Program-made: the position numbers and the translations under genes
NCBI RefSeq assembly: GCF_019925205.1
Contig: NC_083560.1
Location: 46,236,270-46,300,269 of the forward strand
Reading direction: 5' to 3'
Source of the DNA: Metopolophium dirhodum
Taxonomy: Eukaryota > Arthropoda > Insecta > Hemiptera > Aphididae
Length of the DNA stretch: 64,000 nucleotides
Part shown: one piece after another, positions 14,330 through 25,930 of the stretch
How positions within the stretch are numbered: position 1 is the first letter of the stretch
How the letters are laid out: every line of letters starts with the position of its first letter
Notes under the pieces: generated by a model
Told to the model about the DNA's origin: nothing
Seen by the model: only the letters and a program-made list of their open reading frames with translations
Database searches by the model: none

Positions 14330-14600
14330 CAAAACCGGTTTCAGAAATCGGTATAAACCGTTAAAAAACCGAAACCGAAATCAAAATCGAAAACGAAACC
14401 GAAAAAAATTGGATACCGGTATTATAATCTAAAACCGAAACCGAAAAAAATTGGATACCGGTATTAAAGTCAAAACCGAAATCGGAAAAAATTGGATACC
14501 GGTATTATAATTTAAAACCGAAACCGCAAAAAATTGGATACCGGTATTAAATATAAATTCAAAACCGAAATCGGAAAAAATTGGAAACCGTTGTTATAAC
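14330..14600. repeat. Left subterminal tandem repeats of the hAT element
   Basis: About six diverged copies of a ~38-45 bp unit follow each other, with a core of TTGGATACCGGTATT and AAAACCGAAACCGAAA. hAT elements often carry clustered subterminal motifs that their transposase binds; that role is inferred here. Confidence 0.85.
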
Positions 14601-15476
14601 TTATAACTCAATTTTTTTAATTTTAATATTTTAAATAATGCTTTTTTTTTTAACTAACGTAAATTATTTTAAAATGTACGTAAATACGTAAATTGCATTG
14701 ATACACCCATGGGATTATGATTAAAATGTTGATAACCATTTCATTATTTGAAAAATTATTATAGTTGTTTTATACTTATATTATAATAGTTATGAATAAT
14801 AAATAATATTAATAATAGATATTAATTATTTATTGGGCAGCACATTTGACAGATGATGGCCCGTATATGGGTCTATTAATTTATTAGATTGTTATTTAAT
14901 AGTATTAAGCTATTAAATACTGAATAGTACAATACTATTATAATCAAACTATAAAATATAAATAATAAGAAAATCATATAATAATTACTGCTAGAATCAA
15001 TTATTTATAGAGGTACAATACCAGGAAAAACTGAAAATAGCACAGGTTTTAATTTGTGTGAGTGATCGTACGACCATCACCGCTACTGCAGTCTGTAGGC
15101 CGTGGGGAGCAGAGACAATAATAATAACACTAATATAAAAATAAATTTAAAATATATAATATTGTTTAAGAATTATTTAGTTATTAAAGTTACGGTATTT
15201 TTAATTTTTCCCTAGTGCCCATACACTGTATAGTGTACCTATATAATATATATTTCGATATAGAATATTTTGAAATTTTCGTACTGTGTTTGCAGTAGTG
15301 CAGTCAGCGTGTTAGTCGTTCATTATAGTGTAGTTCCTTATCGGTTTACTTTTTTTATGTACAACTTGCAACTTTATAATTACGAGTCCATCCGCGACAA
15401 AAACTTTTTCAATTTTATTTTTACTAAATGATTTATTTACCTACATCAGGTTGTTTCATTAATTACATAAGAAATC

Positions 15477-15602
15477 ATGGGTAAAAAGAATACCAATCCT
15501 GTTGGCCGTTTATTTTTCACTTTTAATAATGAAACAAATGAGTCCAAAATATGTACTGTTGAAGGATGTATAAAACCTATTTTACAAAATCACTCCTATT
15601 GA
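15477..15602 (+). pseudogene. Truncated BED zinc-finger start of a hAT transposase
   Basis: A 41-codon frame inside the hAT element reads MGKKNTNPVGRLFFTFNNET, then NESKICTVEGCIKPILQNHS and Y, then a stop. The layout (M-G-K/R-K.NPVw.yF, then a CxxxxC pair and a following NHS) is that of the N-terminal BED finger of hAT transposases, in which the zinc ligands are a Cys pair followed by His residues. The finger is cut before its last His ligand and nothing resembling the catalytic core follows. It is therefore a remnant of the autonomous parent element left after internal deletion. The family assignment rests on motif layout only. Confidence 0.6.
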
Positions 15603-15739
15603 AATATTGCTCTTATTTTTATCAAAAATTAAAAAATCATATTAAGTATTTAACTATTTAAGTATAATAAAACTATTTATAATTATAACTTAAAGTCTGC
15701 TTTAAATCCGTTTTTAAAAATGTAGAAACCAGCATACAA

Positions 15740-16020
15740 AACCTAAATCAAAACCAAAATTTCCTAATATCGATATTGAAAAATTGAAACCGAAACCGAA
15801 ATTTCCTAATACCGGTATTGGAAAGTTGAAACCGAAACCGAAATTTCGTAATACCGGTATTGAAAAATTGAAACCGAAATCGAAAAATTAGAAACCGGTA
15901 TCCAAAATCGAAACCGAAACCGAAATTTCGTAATACCGGTATTGAAAAATTGAAACCGAAATCGAAAAAATTAGAAACCGGTATCCAAAATCGAAACCAA
16001 AATCGAAATTTTTTCAATCG
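15740..16020. repeat. Right subterminal tandem repeats of the hAT element
   Basis: Roughly six copies of a ~40-60 bp unit share the cores TAATACCGGTATTG and AAACCGAAACCGAAATTTC. The array mirrors the left end in inverse orientation. An 89-codon minus-strand frame here (repeated FRFRFQFFN units) is only a translation of the array and is not a gene. Confidence 0.85.
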
Positions 16021-16841
16021 GTTTCAAGCCCTGATTAATAGAAACTAGAAAGAGGATAGTTATGATATATAGTGAGTAACTCGGTTTTATAGTGGGTAAA
16101 ATTGTAAGTTTTTTTGAAAACATGCGTTCTACTGTGGAAAAATCCTAGTTTATCAAATTCAATTTCAATTCTTTCCAATAAAATAATCATATGTTAGAGG
16201 CATACAATTCAATTTATCGCTGTAACAACTATAACAATTTTGAAGTTCATTTTTCATATATATATATAAATATATTTACACACCACTGCAGCTCCTACGT
16301 ACATCATATAGGTAGTTTGATAAAAATAGGACTGACTCGGCAAAAACGCTAGACGAATCGAAAAGACACGATAGGATAATAAGTGATAATAATCAAGTTG
16401 ATTTCACATTTTTGTTATATTTTATTCGCGCTCGTAGAGAAACTATTGTACGGGACCGAAAAAAAAAAAATAAATAAATATATGCCTAGTGACTGCCTAT
16501 CAAAATCTTGACCCTATATAGGCACACACGGTGGGATTTCCGTGATTTCCAGATGAAACGCTGGCGAGACACACACGGTGGGCAAAACTATATGTATAAC
16601 ATGATATAGGTTCTGTAGTCTGTTCTCATAAATACTCCTTGCGTGTACGTTATTATATTTGAATTTGGAATCCGTTCAAAACGCGCAGACGAAAATATGT
16701 GCCGTATACTGTTTATTATGTATATATATATGTATAGGAAAGCGCATTAAATACACAAACATAATATAATAGGTATACAGGGTATAACACGAAGACATGG
16801 AAAATTAAATAACGTTTTTGCAGTCGCTTGCACTACACGTG

Positions 16842-17385
16842 TAGTACCTATAAAATTTTTATTTTTATTTTAAATACTGAAAATAAAAATGTTAAATCTG
16901 GTATATATTTTTTTGAAAAATTCAAAATAGCCAATTTGCAAAATATCTGGTTTTTAGAAAAATGTTTATTTTAAAAATATTTATCCAAGTCACGTGGTTT
17001 ATTTATATAACTTTTTGAAATCTCATAGTTTTTGTGTAAAGTTGACCCAATTGTGAAAAAACATTTTAATAATTTAATTAAAAAATTATAAACTTTTTTT
17101 AAATATTTTATGAGAATTTTTAAATAGGTATACCTACTTATCTTAATATTATGTTTTTAAAATGTATTACTTTTTAAATTTATGATGATGCTTACTTCAA
17201 AAAAATTAAACATTTTAAAAACATAAAAAATAAACCACTTGACTTAGATAAAATATTATGTTTTTACAATGAAAAGTTTTCTAAAAACCAAAGTTTATAA
17301 GAAGTTTTGAAGTTTTCAAAAAATATTTAAGTCAGATTTTAAATTTATTAAAAATAAAAAATGTGTAGGTAATTATACAGGTGAA
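16842..17385. mobile_element. Foldback/long-inverted-repeat MITE
   Basis: The first and last ~190 bp are inverted copies of each other. For example, CCAAGTCACGTGGTTTATTT at about 16985 matches the reverse complement of AAATAAACCACTTGACTTAG at about 17229. TCTGGTTTTTAGAAAAATG also matches the inverse of the block near 17278-17292. The arms are diverged by point changes and small indels and separated by ~100-150 bp of AT-rich sequence. No coding capacity is visible. Ends are approximate and I could not define a target-site duplication. Confidence 0.65.
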
Positions 17386-19076
17386 GCGCACCAGTCAATA
17401 ATTTACATGGAAAAAAAATAAATAAAAAAATATTTGATTAGAACGAAAGTTATTTCATTTGTCAGGTCTTCTGTTACATCCTGTACACATTCGCGTACAA
17501 ATGATTTACACGCCGACGGTCGATCTCGTTTTTGGTATGCGTTTTTATTATTATTATTATTATTATTACGATGATTATCGTCGTACATGGTTCCGGCTGT
17601 GACGATAGTAATTTTAGACGGTACCTAGTTATTTTCACGCACGTTTAAGACACGGGAGACTCCAAAGGCGACGTCAAAGGATAACTACTGCATGTGCGTA
17701 ATACATATTATAATACGCTTATATATATATATATATAGAGTATACGGTCGTCGAAACGTGATTTTATTTATATATATATATTTTTTTTTACTTTACATCC
17801 ATTGCCATATCGTACATACATTTAGTTTAACGCGTATATACATAGACGTAATCTGTTGGTGGGGGTCAGCGAGTGGGGAGGGGGGGAGGGGTGAGCAGTT
17901 CTCCCAAACAAATTCAGTAGGACAAGAATATTTTTTTGCCCTCCCGTTTTAAACTCTAATTCATCGTGTATCAGAACAACATTTTTTGTTTTATTTAAGG
18001 ATTATGCTTGAGCTTAACTATTATTTTTCTGTGTGCGTTCATCATAGATTTTATGGAATTACGATATAGTTAGGTATATTACTCATCAGCCAGTGTCGAT
18101 TACCAAATCTACGTCTAGTATTTTAGAGGATAATTTATTAGGTATTAAGTACACCTACACTAAATCGCAATAAAGGTAATAAGGGTATTAAAATTTATTG
18201 TTTGTGGGGTACAATAAATAATACAATACTCGTATACCTACTGATATCTAAGTTATACAAAATAATCTCGGCTATAAAATTTAATTTTGAACGTTTTTAA
18301 GCATTTTGCATATTGTTTTGCATATTATGCATATTAATTTTTTTAAATAAAATATAATAAATATTCTCAGCTTTATACGAACATCATAATATTTAGCATA
18401 AGATCAGATCCATAACTTAAAGAATAATTGTAATAAATATTATAAAATAATATGAACTATGAACATAAGTATAATATACTAGCTGGCAGCTAGGTAATAA
18501 GCGCGATAATAATAATACCTATATGAACTAATTATAAAATATTATGTTGTAGGTGATAATGTAATGTTATTTGTTATTGTTATTATTCTTAAGACCGTTT
18601 ATTATTTTTATTATTATTATTATTTATTTTAATTGTACCTATTTGTTATTTTTATCTAGTATCGCGTATAATTATACTTTTTATGTTAGTTTAAATCTAT
18701 TGAAGAATCGTCTCCTTCACAAGCTTTGCTTTTGGAGTAGAATTATTTCATTTCAACGTGTAGGTATCTACCATAATATAATTATCATGTAATAACGAAA
18801 CAATAAGAATAAAGGATATTAATCACTAAATAAATTATCGTGTACAAATTTTTTACTTAAACGATTTTTACGGTCGAAAGACTTTTCAGTAGAATAGCGG
18901 TGTGGTGAATTTCACGGTTAAAATATAAGTAATTAGGTGCCTATAATAGCAGTTGACTTACTATTCGCCCCGATATTATATTACCACTTACCGCGTGTTA
19001 CATAATAATAATAATAATAATAATTCGACATTGTTATTCTCACTCGAATTTCATATGAACAACTTACCAAATCAGT

Positions 19077-19107
<31 letters not shown>

Positions 19108-22100
19108 TTATTATGTTTAAACACAAATACAATGTTTGAACACTGCAGTTTATATATTATATATTTATAAAATTATAATAGATGAAAGCGGTTGGTCGTA
19201 TTATGCAGACCTAACGCCGTCTGCTCCTGCAGGAGAGGGCGTGGAATTCGGATAATTGGCGTCCCGTTCCGTCCCTCGACAATTATTACATCACTCATAA
19301 TAATAATATATACATCACAATAATAATATTATATTATACATTATACATGCACGACATCCGCTGACTGATTGTGCGCATTATTATTATGATTTATATTATA
19401 ATAAAGCAATCGTTGTTATTTCGTCGTATAATAACAACAAGAGCAACAACAACAAAGTAACATGTCATTATACAATCGGTCCTTTGAAGCGTTTTATTAT
19501 TACAATAATGTTCATTTCGTCGTCGATATCGTAAGAGCAACGTCAAAAACGACGAAAACAACGCCCACGCAAAAGCACGTGGTTTGCTGGCGTTTAAACG
19601 TGAAACCATTATTATAATAATTCGCCGTGTGTTGACAGCCGCGGTGAGTGCCATACCCATAATATATTTTGGGCGCCTATTATACAGAGCGATTCGTCGA
19701 GCACTATGTTCACCAACCATTTTTTTCCCATGTATTTATTCGAATTCTGATTTTTTGAATTTATGAACATAATAATACAAGTAGATACTGTTAAAGACCA
19801 CAATATATTATAATATTTCAAGATCTTGAGATTTTAGTGTACTACTTGAGAAGGTTAGGTAGGGATAACTACTGCGGTGATACAAACTTCTGTATATTAT
19901 ACAAAAATCAGCCCAGATAATTACCTGTGTGGATACCTACCTAACAGGTATTTATGAGTTATGACTTAGATATAGTATAACCAGTTAGCCGTTTATTACA
20001 CTACGTATGTATGCACCGACATCACTCTAGGGTCTATACATACATATACACATTAAATGTATATAGACACTTGGATTAATGTGTGTATGGGCTTTTTCTG
20101 CATCATTCCGGAACAAAAAAAAAAAAAAAACGTACACTTCGATAACACTAAAAAACCGCGTATTTCTTCGTTTTAGTCAAACCGAGTTTTTATGTATTTT
20201 TTTTTTCCATTTTACGATCATATGCGAATTTCAAATTCATATAACGCTCCGGCGTGGTTATTCGAACGTTTCGTCTTGCAAATGGCCTTTTCCCTTGTTT
20301 TTTTCATACCAAACGTGCAGTATATATAATAAATAATAATATATCACACCATCAGTGATCTCAACAAACGGTTCGACCTAAGGCCTCATGCAGAGTACAG
20401 TGTGCTTTTTGGGCGTTAAGGTACTTATCATTTCTTATATTTCGGCGTTCAAATTGCAGATTTTCGGTTCGATACTCAAACAATATTAGGGACGATCTTC
20501 TAAGTGGATTTCGCATGACGAACACTGTATATAATAATATATAAGGAGATTATTTTAAAGGTAAAACACTCTAATGTAGGTACTCGGTAAGTTTTTGAAA
20601 TTATTTTTTTGACATAATTCAAAATCATTACTTTACATTTTACAACATTTTTGAAAAAGAAAAAATATTTTTACTTTTTGTCATAGTCTTAACTCTTTTT
20701 AATTGCATTTAATGACAGCATAAAAGGAACATTTTTCATTTCTCATTTCGAAGCCAAATATTTTATCGAAAATTTAAACATATAAAAATGGAATCTCGAA
20801 AGATTACTAAATAGTTTTAAATGTTAACTGATTACATTTTAGATAGGCTGAGTGAAATGGCTTACTTAATGTCACCTCACACATGCAAAATGTTGATCCA
20901 TTATTCGACTAATCAACATTTTAAATAATTATTACTAATTAACTATTCTTTTGAATTTCAATTTTTATGTAAGGATCGGAATTTTAGAAAACATTTTCTG
21001 CATAGGAATATTAAATTAAAAATTCATACTGTCATTTAAAAAAGTAAAAACATAGGAAATTATAACAATACAATTGAATTTTTTTTTAATGTTCTGTAAT
21101 GATTTTGAATCATCTAAATAAAAAAATTTCAAACAACAATATAGTATTTGACAAAATAGGTGTTTTACATTTAAAACAATCACTCTGGAGCCAATCTGCA
21201 AATATATATCTATCTTAGCGTGTTCGTTGAATTTCTGACGATAATTAATAACAGTAAGAAAATTAATTATTTAGACAAATATCGAAAATTATAACCGTCA
21301 TCTGGTATAATAGTGGTATTTTAATAGTTGTCGAAATCCTTTATCTGCATTCTACACTTACATTTTAGGGTCACGGTCTTAGTACTAGTGATCGACCGGG
21401 AAAATAATAAAAGGGGCACCAAACAAACATAAATAAACAACAGCAATGTAATAGAAAGCCAAAAACTCTTGTACCGAGAGCGATTAACATTGAAAATCGA
21501 TCTGTGTAATCATCTTAAGCTGATTTGTGGAAATGTAATGTAAACAACCGATTATTGATACTACTGCACTTTTAATATACTAAGAAATTCCACGGGACAG
21601 ATAAAATTAAAAACTTTTTTTCTTTCACAATAAATCGTATACAATTACAAAAATGGAAGCGAACTTTTGTAGTTAAGTAGCTAAGTCTTTATTCTATTAT
21701 TGAAAATATTTGAAAACGTGTACGATGAAAACAGTTATAGGTACTTAGATATATTTTTCTACTTTAAAGGCGAAGGTAGCTACACAAAAAAATTAAAACT
21801 TATTTAAATGACAATTCAAAATATTGCGTAGGTGGTCCCGTGCCTGCAATTGTGGATTGTTGCATGATTACGAACATTTATTGAAAAATCAAAACATTTT
21901 TGTACTACATTATGTTTTAAAAGAGATTATCCTACTAACAATTATGTGGTATTATACGTGCTTAAATTTTTTTTTTAATGTTGCATATTAATATGCATTA
22001 AAAACGTTTGACATTTTGTTCATAAAATATTATACAGTCGCGAGATAGATTTATAACCCATCTATCTAGCAATAAATATAACAAGCCAATAATAATAATA

Positions 22101-22192
22101 AAAGTAAATAACATTTCTTACGCAAATGCAACAGAATTCGAGCGAGGACACTCGTATTTGTAATAATATTATAACCGTAAGTATACACCTAT
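17386..22192. other. Intron sequence with simple repeats, no exon seen
   Basis: This is intron between the two Ig5 exons. It contains trinucleotide tracts at 17546-17568 (TTA), 19003-19024 (AAT) and 19077-19102 (ATT), short TA runs near 17720-17780, a G-rich patch near 17867-17892, and the inverted-repeat element at 20546-21190. No splice-bounded coding segment was recognised on either strand. Confidence 0.6.
20546..21190. mobile_element. MITE with ~90-bp terminal inverted repeats
   Basis: The left end reads AGATTATTTTAAAGGTAAAA and continues CACTCTAATG to TAATTCAAAATCATTAC. The reverse complement of the right end reads GTGATTGTTTTAAATGTAAA, then ACACC, and reaches GATTCAAAATCATTACAG. The match extends roughly 90 bp with small gaps. 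The interior (~450 bp) is AT-rich and non-coding. The end sequence (AGAGTGATT..TTTTAA) resembles the ends of the family at 34561-35178, but the interiors do not obviously match. Its boundaries are good to within about 10 bp. Confidence 0.6.
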
Positions 22193-22780
22193 GCTTTATG
22201 CAGGGCCATAGACGCGGTGGGGTGGTTAGGGTATTCAAACAACATGGAAAGTATTAAAGTTGTTTTACACTTGAAGTATTTAAAGTGTATTTACAAACAT
22301 TTAAACCTACTAACATATTTTAAAATATTTTTTATTTTTTTGTATAATATTATAAATGAGTATTATTTATTTTAGCTTTTCACATGTCTTTAATATTTGG
22401 ATAAAATTAATAGAACGAAGTAGAGAAAAATTGATTCCAATAAATTATAGAATGCATTTTACCACGTGGAGACCAAGAAATTCCTGTCAGAGGCAGCTAA
22501 TGATTTTTGTAGTACATTTAATTTTAAAAGTAAGTTGATAATTTTATCAAAATACAATTTGTATGACTGTATAGTGCGTTACTTTATTTTTATTTTTTAG
22601 CCTCAACTCATAATGAAAATAATTTTCAGGCCGTTTTAAAATATAAGAAAAATTATATTTTCAGTATTTAAAGTCACACCTTAAGTCAGATACAAGATAT
22701 AAGATGTATTTGAGCCCTCAAATTCAAAATGAAATATTAAATTCCTGTCTACGGCCATATATGTACCTACTGGCTTTATG
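22193..22780. mobile_element. hAT-like non-autonomous element with exact 8-bp duplication
   Basis: The octamer GCTTTATG occurs immediately before 22201 (22193-22200) and immediately after 22772 (22773-22780). The enclosed 572 bp starts CAGGGCCATAGAC and near its right end carries GTCTACGGCC, the inverse of the start, then 13 extra bases and a final CTG. This fits a hAT element whose right tip was split by a small insertion. The interior is AT-rich; a 60-codon frame (22356-22538) has no recognised domain. It lies in the large intron just upstream of the Ig4/Ig5 exon, about 155 bp from that exon's donor. Confidence 0.72.
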
Positions 22781-22934
22781 CATAACGTTTTGTAATTTTT
22801 TCTCATCACATAACTTGTAATATTGTTATAGGTACGAACCTATTGGGTTGCATAAATAATATTTTTTACTTACGCGATTCGCGTATGTTATAACATTCGA
22901 TCATGTCTTACTATTAATTGAGGTAGGTACTCAC

Positions 22935-23216
22935 CGAATAATAGTTCTGATCGTTCTTAGTGCCAATGATAACACTGTGGTAAGTCCAAACTATCCGGTC
23001 GGCGACGGGAACGGACGTGGCGATGCACTCTAGTCTGACCGTTTCAGACAGAGAGCCGTACTGGACCTGAGGGCTGTTGATGACCGGCTTGCCCCTCATG
23101 GACACGGTAGCCTCGGCGTTCACATCGCCAAACCTTGACGTGGTGGCCTTGCAGTGGTATCGGCCGACGGTTAAATTCGTCACCTGCACCGTCAAGTTGC
23201 TGGTCACGCTCACCAC
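22935..23216 (-). CDS. rst/kirre: Exon encoding end of Ig4 and first half of Ig5 of Roughest/Kirre-like receptor
   Basis: This exon is 282 bp, exactly 94 codons, entered and left in phase 0. The acceptor is TTTGGCTGCAG and the donor is GTGAGT at 22934-22929. The first 40 or so residues (VVSVTSNLTVQVTNLTVGRY, then HCKATTSRFGDVNAEATVSM) close Ig4 with the F-strand motif GRYHC. The rest opens Ig5 with Cys in RLECIAT and Trp in IVWTYH. Fly Roughest has the same order (GRYFCKAVVNGFPEIGAEAT, then APIITSHKVQFG, then ILWSF). Two N-glycosylation sequons (NLT twice) lie in the E-strand region. It is the most GC-rich and most conserved-looking coding segment of the window. The exon boundary falls inside the C-to-E loop of Ig5, so the domain is completed by the next exon. 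Confidence 0.93.
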
Positions 23217-23607
23217 CTGCAGCCAAACCACGGACGTTGTAAGTACATTTTAATATTATTTTACACTATTTAATATGCCTATACCTATCATCATATACCA
23301 AATAAATCTCGTGTCACGATATTCGATCACGTGGTAATCTCCGAATTTACTAAACCTATTTTAACGGAATTTGGCGATTGTCCCATTTGCTTGGTCCAAC
23401 TTGAGGGATAGGATAGTTGTTATCTCGACACGTGGACCTTTTTTGTTGCAAATTTAAGAATTTTTAAAGGACACAGACACGAAAAAAGAAAATTGTTTCT
23501 GTTTATCTAAACGGTTGCATATTATATATATATTACTGTTATAATTATTAGAAAAAATATGGCATGAACATTTTTTTACAAATATATTTATTAAAAATAC
23601 AAATCTT

Positions 23608-23638
23608 TGGCCCGGGAAACGTCGGGTGGGACAGCTAA
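23608..23638 (+). mobile_element. Possible Helitron 3' terminus
   Basis: The sequence TTGGCCCGGGAAACGTCGGG, then TGGGACAGCTAA, is followed by T. It combines a short GC hairpin (CCCG..CGGG), about 11 bases of spacer and a terminal CTAA followed by T. That is the pattern of insect Helitron 3' ends (hairpin plus CTRR, inserted between A and T). The matching 5' TC end was not located; upstream intron sequence to about 23340 is a candidate body. The call rests only on the terminal pattern. Confidence 0.42.
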
Positions 23639-23719
23639 TATAATATATGATATAAGGTTACGAGTGTGAAACACGGTGGAGATGTATTTTTATGGGAAGA
23701 CGAGACAAATGTATAAATA

Positions 23720-24540
23720 CCATCATATCGCAGAACTCGGAAAGTTCATTTGAAATATGAACTAATAAAGTAGTTGTAGCACAAAATATACAACAATAAT
23801 ATAATATAACATCGAACTAATAAAGTTCATGAACTTGTTTTGTTTAAGTTCATAAATAAATGCATTTATAAGTTATTTTTTTTAATTTTTACAATAACTT
23901 CCTATAGTTTTAGCTCGTATTAATGATTCTATATAAATTTAATATCGTATTAAATAAGTTAGCAACATATTATATTATTTATATAATAAGACACAGTTTA
24001 TATTTCAAATTATTTAATCATTATAAATTATAATTTAGAAGTTATTGCGGTGATTTGTTATTTTAAAATCAAATCAACTTCCAAAAAAAGTTTTAAGTTT
24101 CATTTATTAAATACAAACATAATTCGAATTAAGTTGATGCAAACAAATATGAAGTTAATTCATTTTTGCTCACACATTTTTAACTTTTAACGATGAATGA
24201 GTTTATTCCAAGTTCTAAAATAACTATGTTTATATGGGGTTCAGTAGGCATTTTAAAATAATAATTATATACAAATGATTAATGCTTTTTGTTCTAAAAT
24301 ATGATGTGTTGTAGGTCGACGAACGTTACGTCTGAGAGCGACCCTTACCACCCTTAATCCGGATTTGATTTTGACTGATATGCTGTAAGAGTGATTAAAA
24401 AATAATTTAAATTATAAACAAAATATTCACCATCATGCGCAGTGATTAAAACTTTCCAAAACAATTAGTCTAATTGACAAATACTACCCGAGGGCCAACA
24501 GGTGTAATGGCCACGTGCCATATCCAAAATAATAATAGTT
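23720..24540. other. AT-rich intron segment, possibly an old transposon
   Basis: The segment opens with CAGAACTCGGAAAGTTCATT near 23731, and TAGAACTTGGAATAAACTCATT occurs in reverse complement near 24198-24220. It also holds a palindrome AAGTTCATGAACTT near 23826. This may be a diverged hAT-type element, but no target-site duplication is visible, so I do not call it one. Confidence 0.3.
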
Positions 24541-24566
24541 TAGGAGCTAAATAATTTAACACTCAC

Positions 24567-24694
24567 TCTTTTTGTTTTCTCGTACGTCCACTCGATGGTC
24601 GGTGGCGGATTGCTATCCACGTCACACATGATCGTCACATAACTTCCATTATCCGCTTGGATGTTTTTCGGTCGATTTTTGAACTGAGGTTTAT
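24567..24694 (-). CDS. rst/kirre: Exon encoding first half of Ig domain 4 of Roughest/Kirre-like receptor
   Basis: This exon is 128 bp: two bases that complete a split Tyr codon, then 42 codons, leaving in phase 0. The acceptor is TTTTTTTCACGCAG and the donor is GTGAGT at 24566-24561. The peptide is (Y)KPQFKNRPKNIQADNGSYV, followed by TIMCDVDSNPPPTIEWTYE and KTKR. It holds the first Cys (IMCDVD) and core Trp (IEWTYE) of Ig4; the partner Cys is in the next exon. It aligns by eye with Roughest Ig4 (PVFRQRP, VSMRCDVAGNPEPEIEW). NGS is a possible N-glycosylation site. It is too short to appear as a conventional long open frame and was found from its splice signals and frame match to both neighbours. 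It is separated from the next exon by the second-shortest intron, 1,350 bp. Confidence 0.9.
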
Positions 24695-24791
24695 CTGCGT
24701 GAAAAAAATACAATATAAATTAATTTTGGAGCCGTATATGATAGAGGTATATTTTATGGTGTAAAACTTAAGCCTGTAGGGACTTGTATAT

Positions 24792-24816
24792 TATATATAT
24801 ATATATATATATATAT
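24792..24816. repeat. (TA)n microsatellite
   Basis: A TA run of about 25 bases beginning 98 bases upstream of the acceptor side of the first Ig4 exon. Confidence 0.9.
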
Positions 24817-25674
24817 CAATCGGTAATATTTAAATGGGGGAAATGGGGCTAAGTGACATAGTGCATAAAACGTGAATAGTGATAACTGACAGTTTCGAGC
24901 GCACAAGAACTGCTAGGGCCATTTAACAACGAGATATTAAATTTTTTCTTCGGGAAAACTGATATTTATAATAATAGAAATACGAAAAACTAGGCGCTAA
25001 GTGTCTTTTTTCGAGGTACATGCAACTCTCATAACTATTGTTACTCATCGCGTTTTTAAATATTTTAAGACAGGTGAAATTATTAAAAATACGCATTGTT
25101 CATTTTTCTTTGATTTTTTTGTAAATATTTTTTGAAAGAGCATTAAATATAATAATATAATATTGTTATGCTTCAAAACATTTGTTGGGTGATTTTAATT
25201 TTAAATATTGTTCTCAATATAGTAATATAATATTCGATTTTTTTAAAACTATATAATATAAAGCAATATTATAATATTATCAAAAGTAAGTTTTTTGAAT
25301 AAATAGTAAGTATTCAAGTACTCAGGCTATTCAGGTAAAATTGAATAGAAATATAATATATACGTGAACGAGACGCAGTTAATAAAACAACCTCATTCCG
25401 AAAGTTTTAATAAAAACCGAAGCACCAACGTCATAAATGAGGACAAGGTACTATATACTGCGGTGCTGCAGCCTTACACTGCGGTGTGACTGCAAGTGCT
25501 GGTACAAATACGAATAATCGGAAAACTTTCAAAAATAATTTTTTAACGACTACGCAATATAATATATGGATGAGCATTGCTAAAGCTGATAGATTTTTGA
25601 TATTAGTACCTATTGGGTGACGAGGATCATCATCCACGACGCTATTCAAAAATCACGTTCACACCTGTCTGATC

Positions 25675-25930
25675 CACGTATTACTATACTATGACGCACA
25701 TAAAGTTGCCTCCTCCCCCCGACTTAACGCATAGAATTGTATAAATTAATTATCAATAATTCTAATTGTTTAAAATTACGTCATTATATTATTGACTTGA
25801 CAGCCAAGGTGGGCGAATTTAGAGAACTATTTACAATAATTGTTTGCAATCATTTTGATGTTTTCCACATTAAGTCGAGGGGGGGGGGTAACTTCATGTA
25901 TGTGTTACGCTATGGTTTATTATGATATCT
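25675..25930. mobile_element. Foldback MITE with G/C-tract inverted arms
   Basis: The left arm (about 25680-25735) contains CGCACATAAAGTTGCC, a C-rich tract and CGACTTAA. The right arm (about 25870-25925) contains TTAAGTCG, a G-run and GTAACTTCATGTATGTGTTACG, which is the inverse with mismatches. The two arms of ~55 bp are separated by ~135 bp. No coding content was found and no clear target-site duplication could be defined. Confidence 0.55.

Larger units (their letters stand above)
14303..16041. mobile_element. Non-autonomous hAT-superfamily transposon with intact 8-bp target-site duplication
   Basis: The element itself is 14311-16033 (1,723 bp). It begins CAGGGCTTGAAACCG and ends with the exact inverse CGGTTTCAAGCCCTG. 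It is flanked on both sides by the identical octamer ATTAATAG (14303-14310 and 16034-16041). An 8-bp duplication with CAGGG-type ends is the hallmark of hAT transposons. Just inside each end are arrays of degenerate ~40-bp subterminal repeats built from AAACCGAAACCG and GGATACCGGTATT. The interior is AT-rich and retains only a short BED-finger transposase start (separate entry), so the copy cannot move by itself and is best explained as an internally deleted hAT. It lies in the intron between the Ig5 exons, 234 bp from the acceptor-side exon. The perfect duplication and long matching ends suggest a fairly recent insertion. Confidence 0.92.

Noticed and set aside
15748..16017. Minus-strand frame of 89 codons with FRFRFQFFN repeats
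   Set aside because: It is the translation of the hAT element's subterminal tandem repeats.
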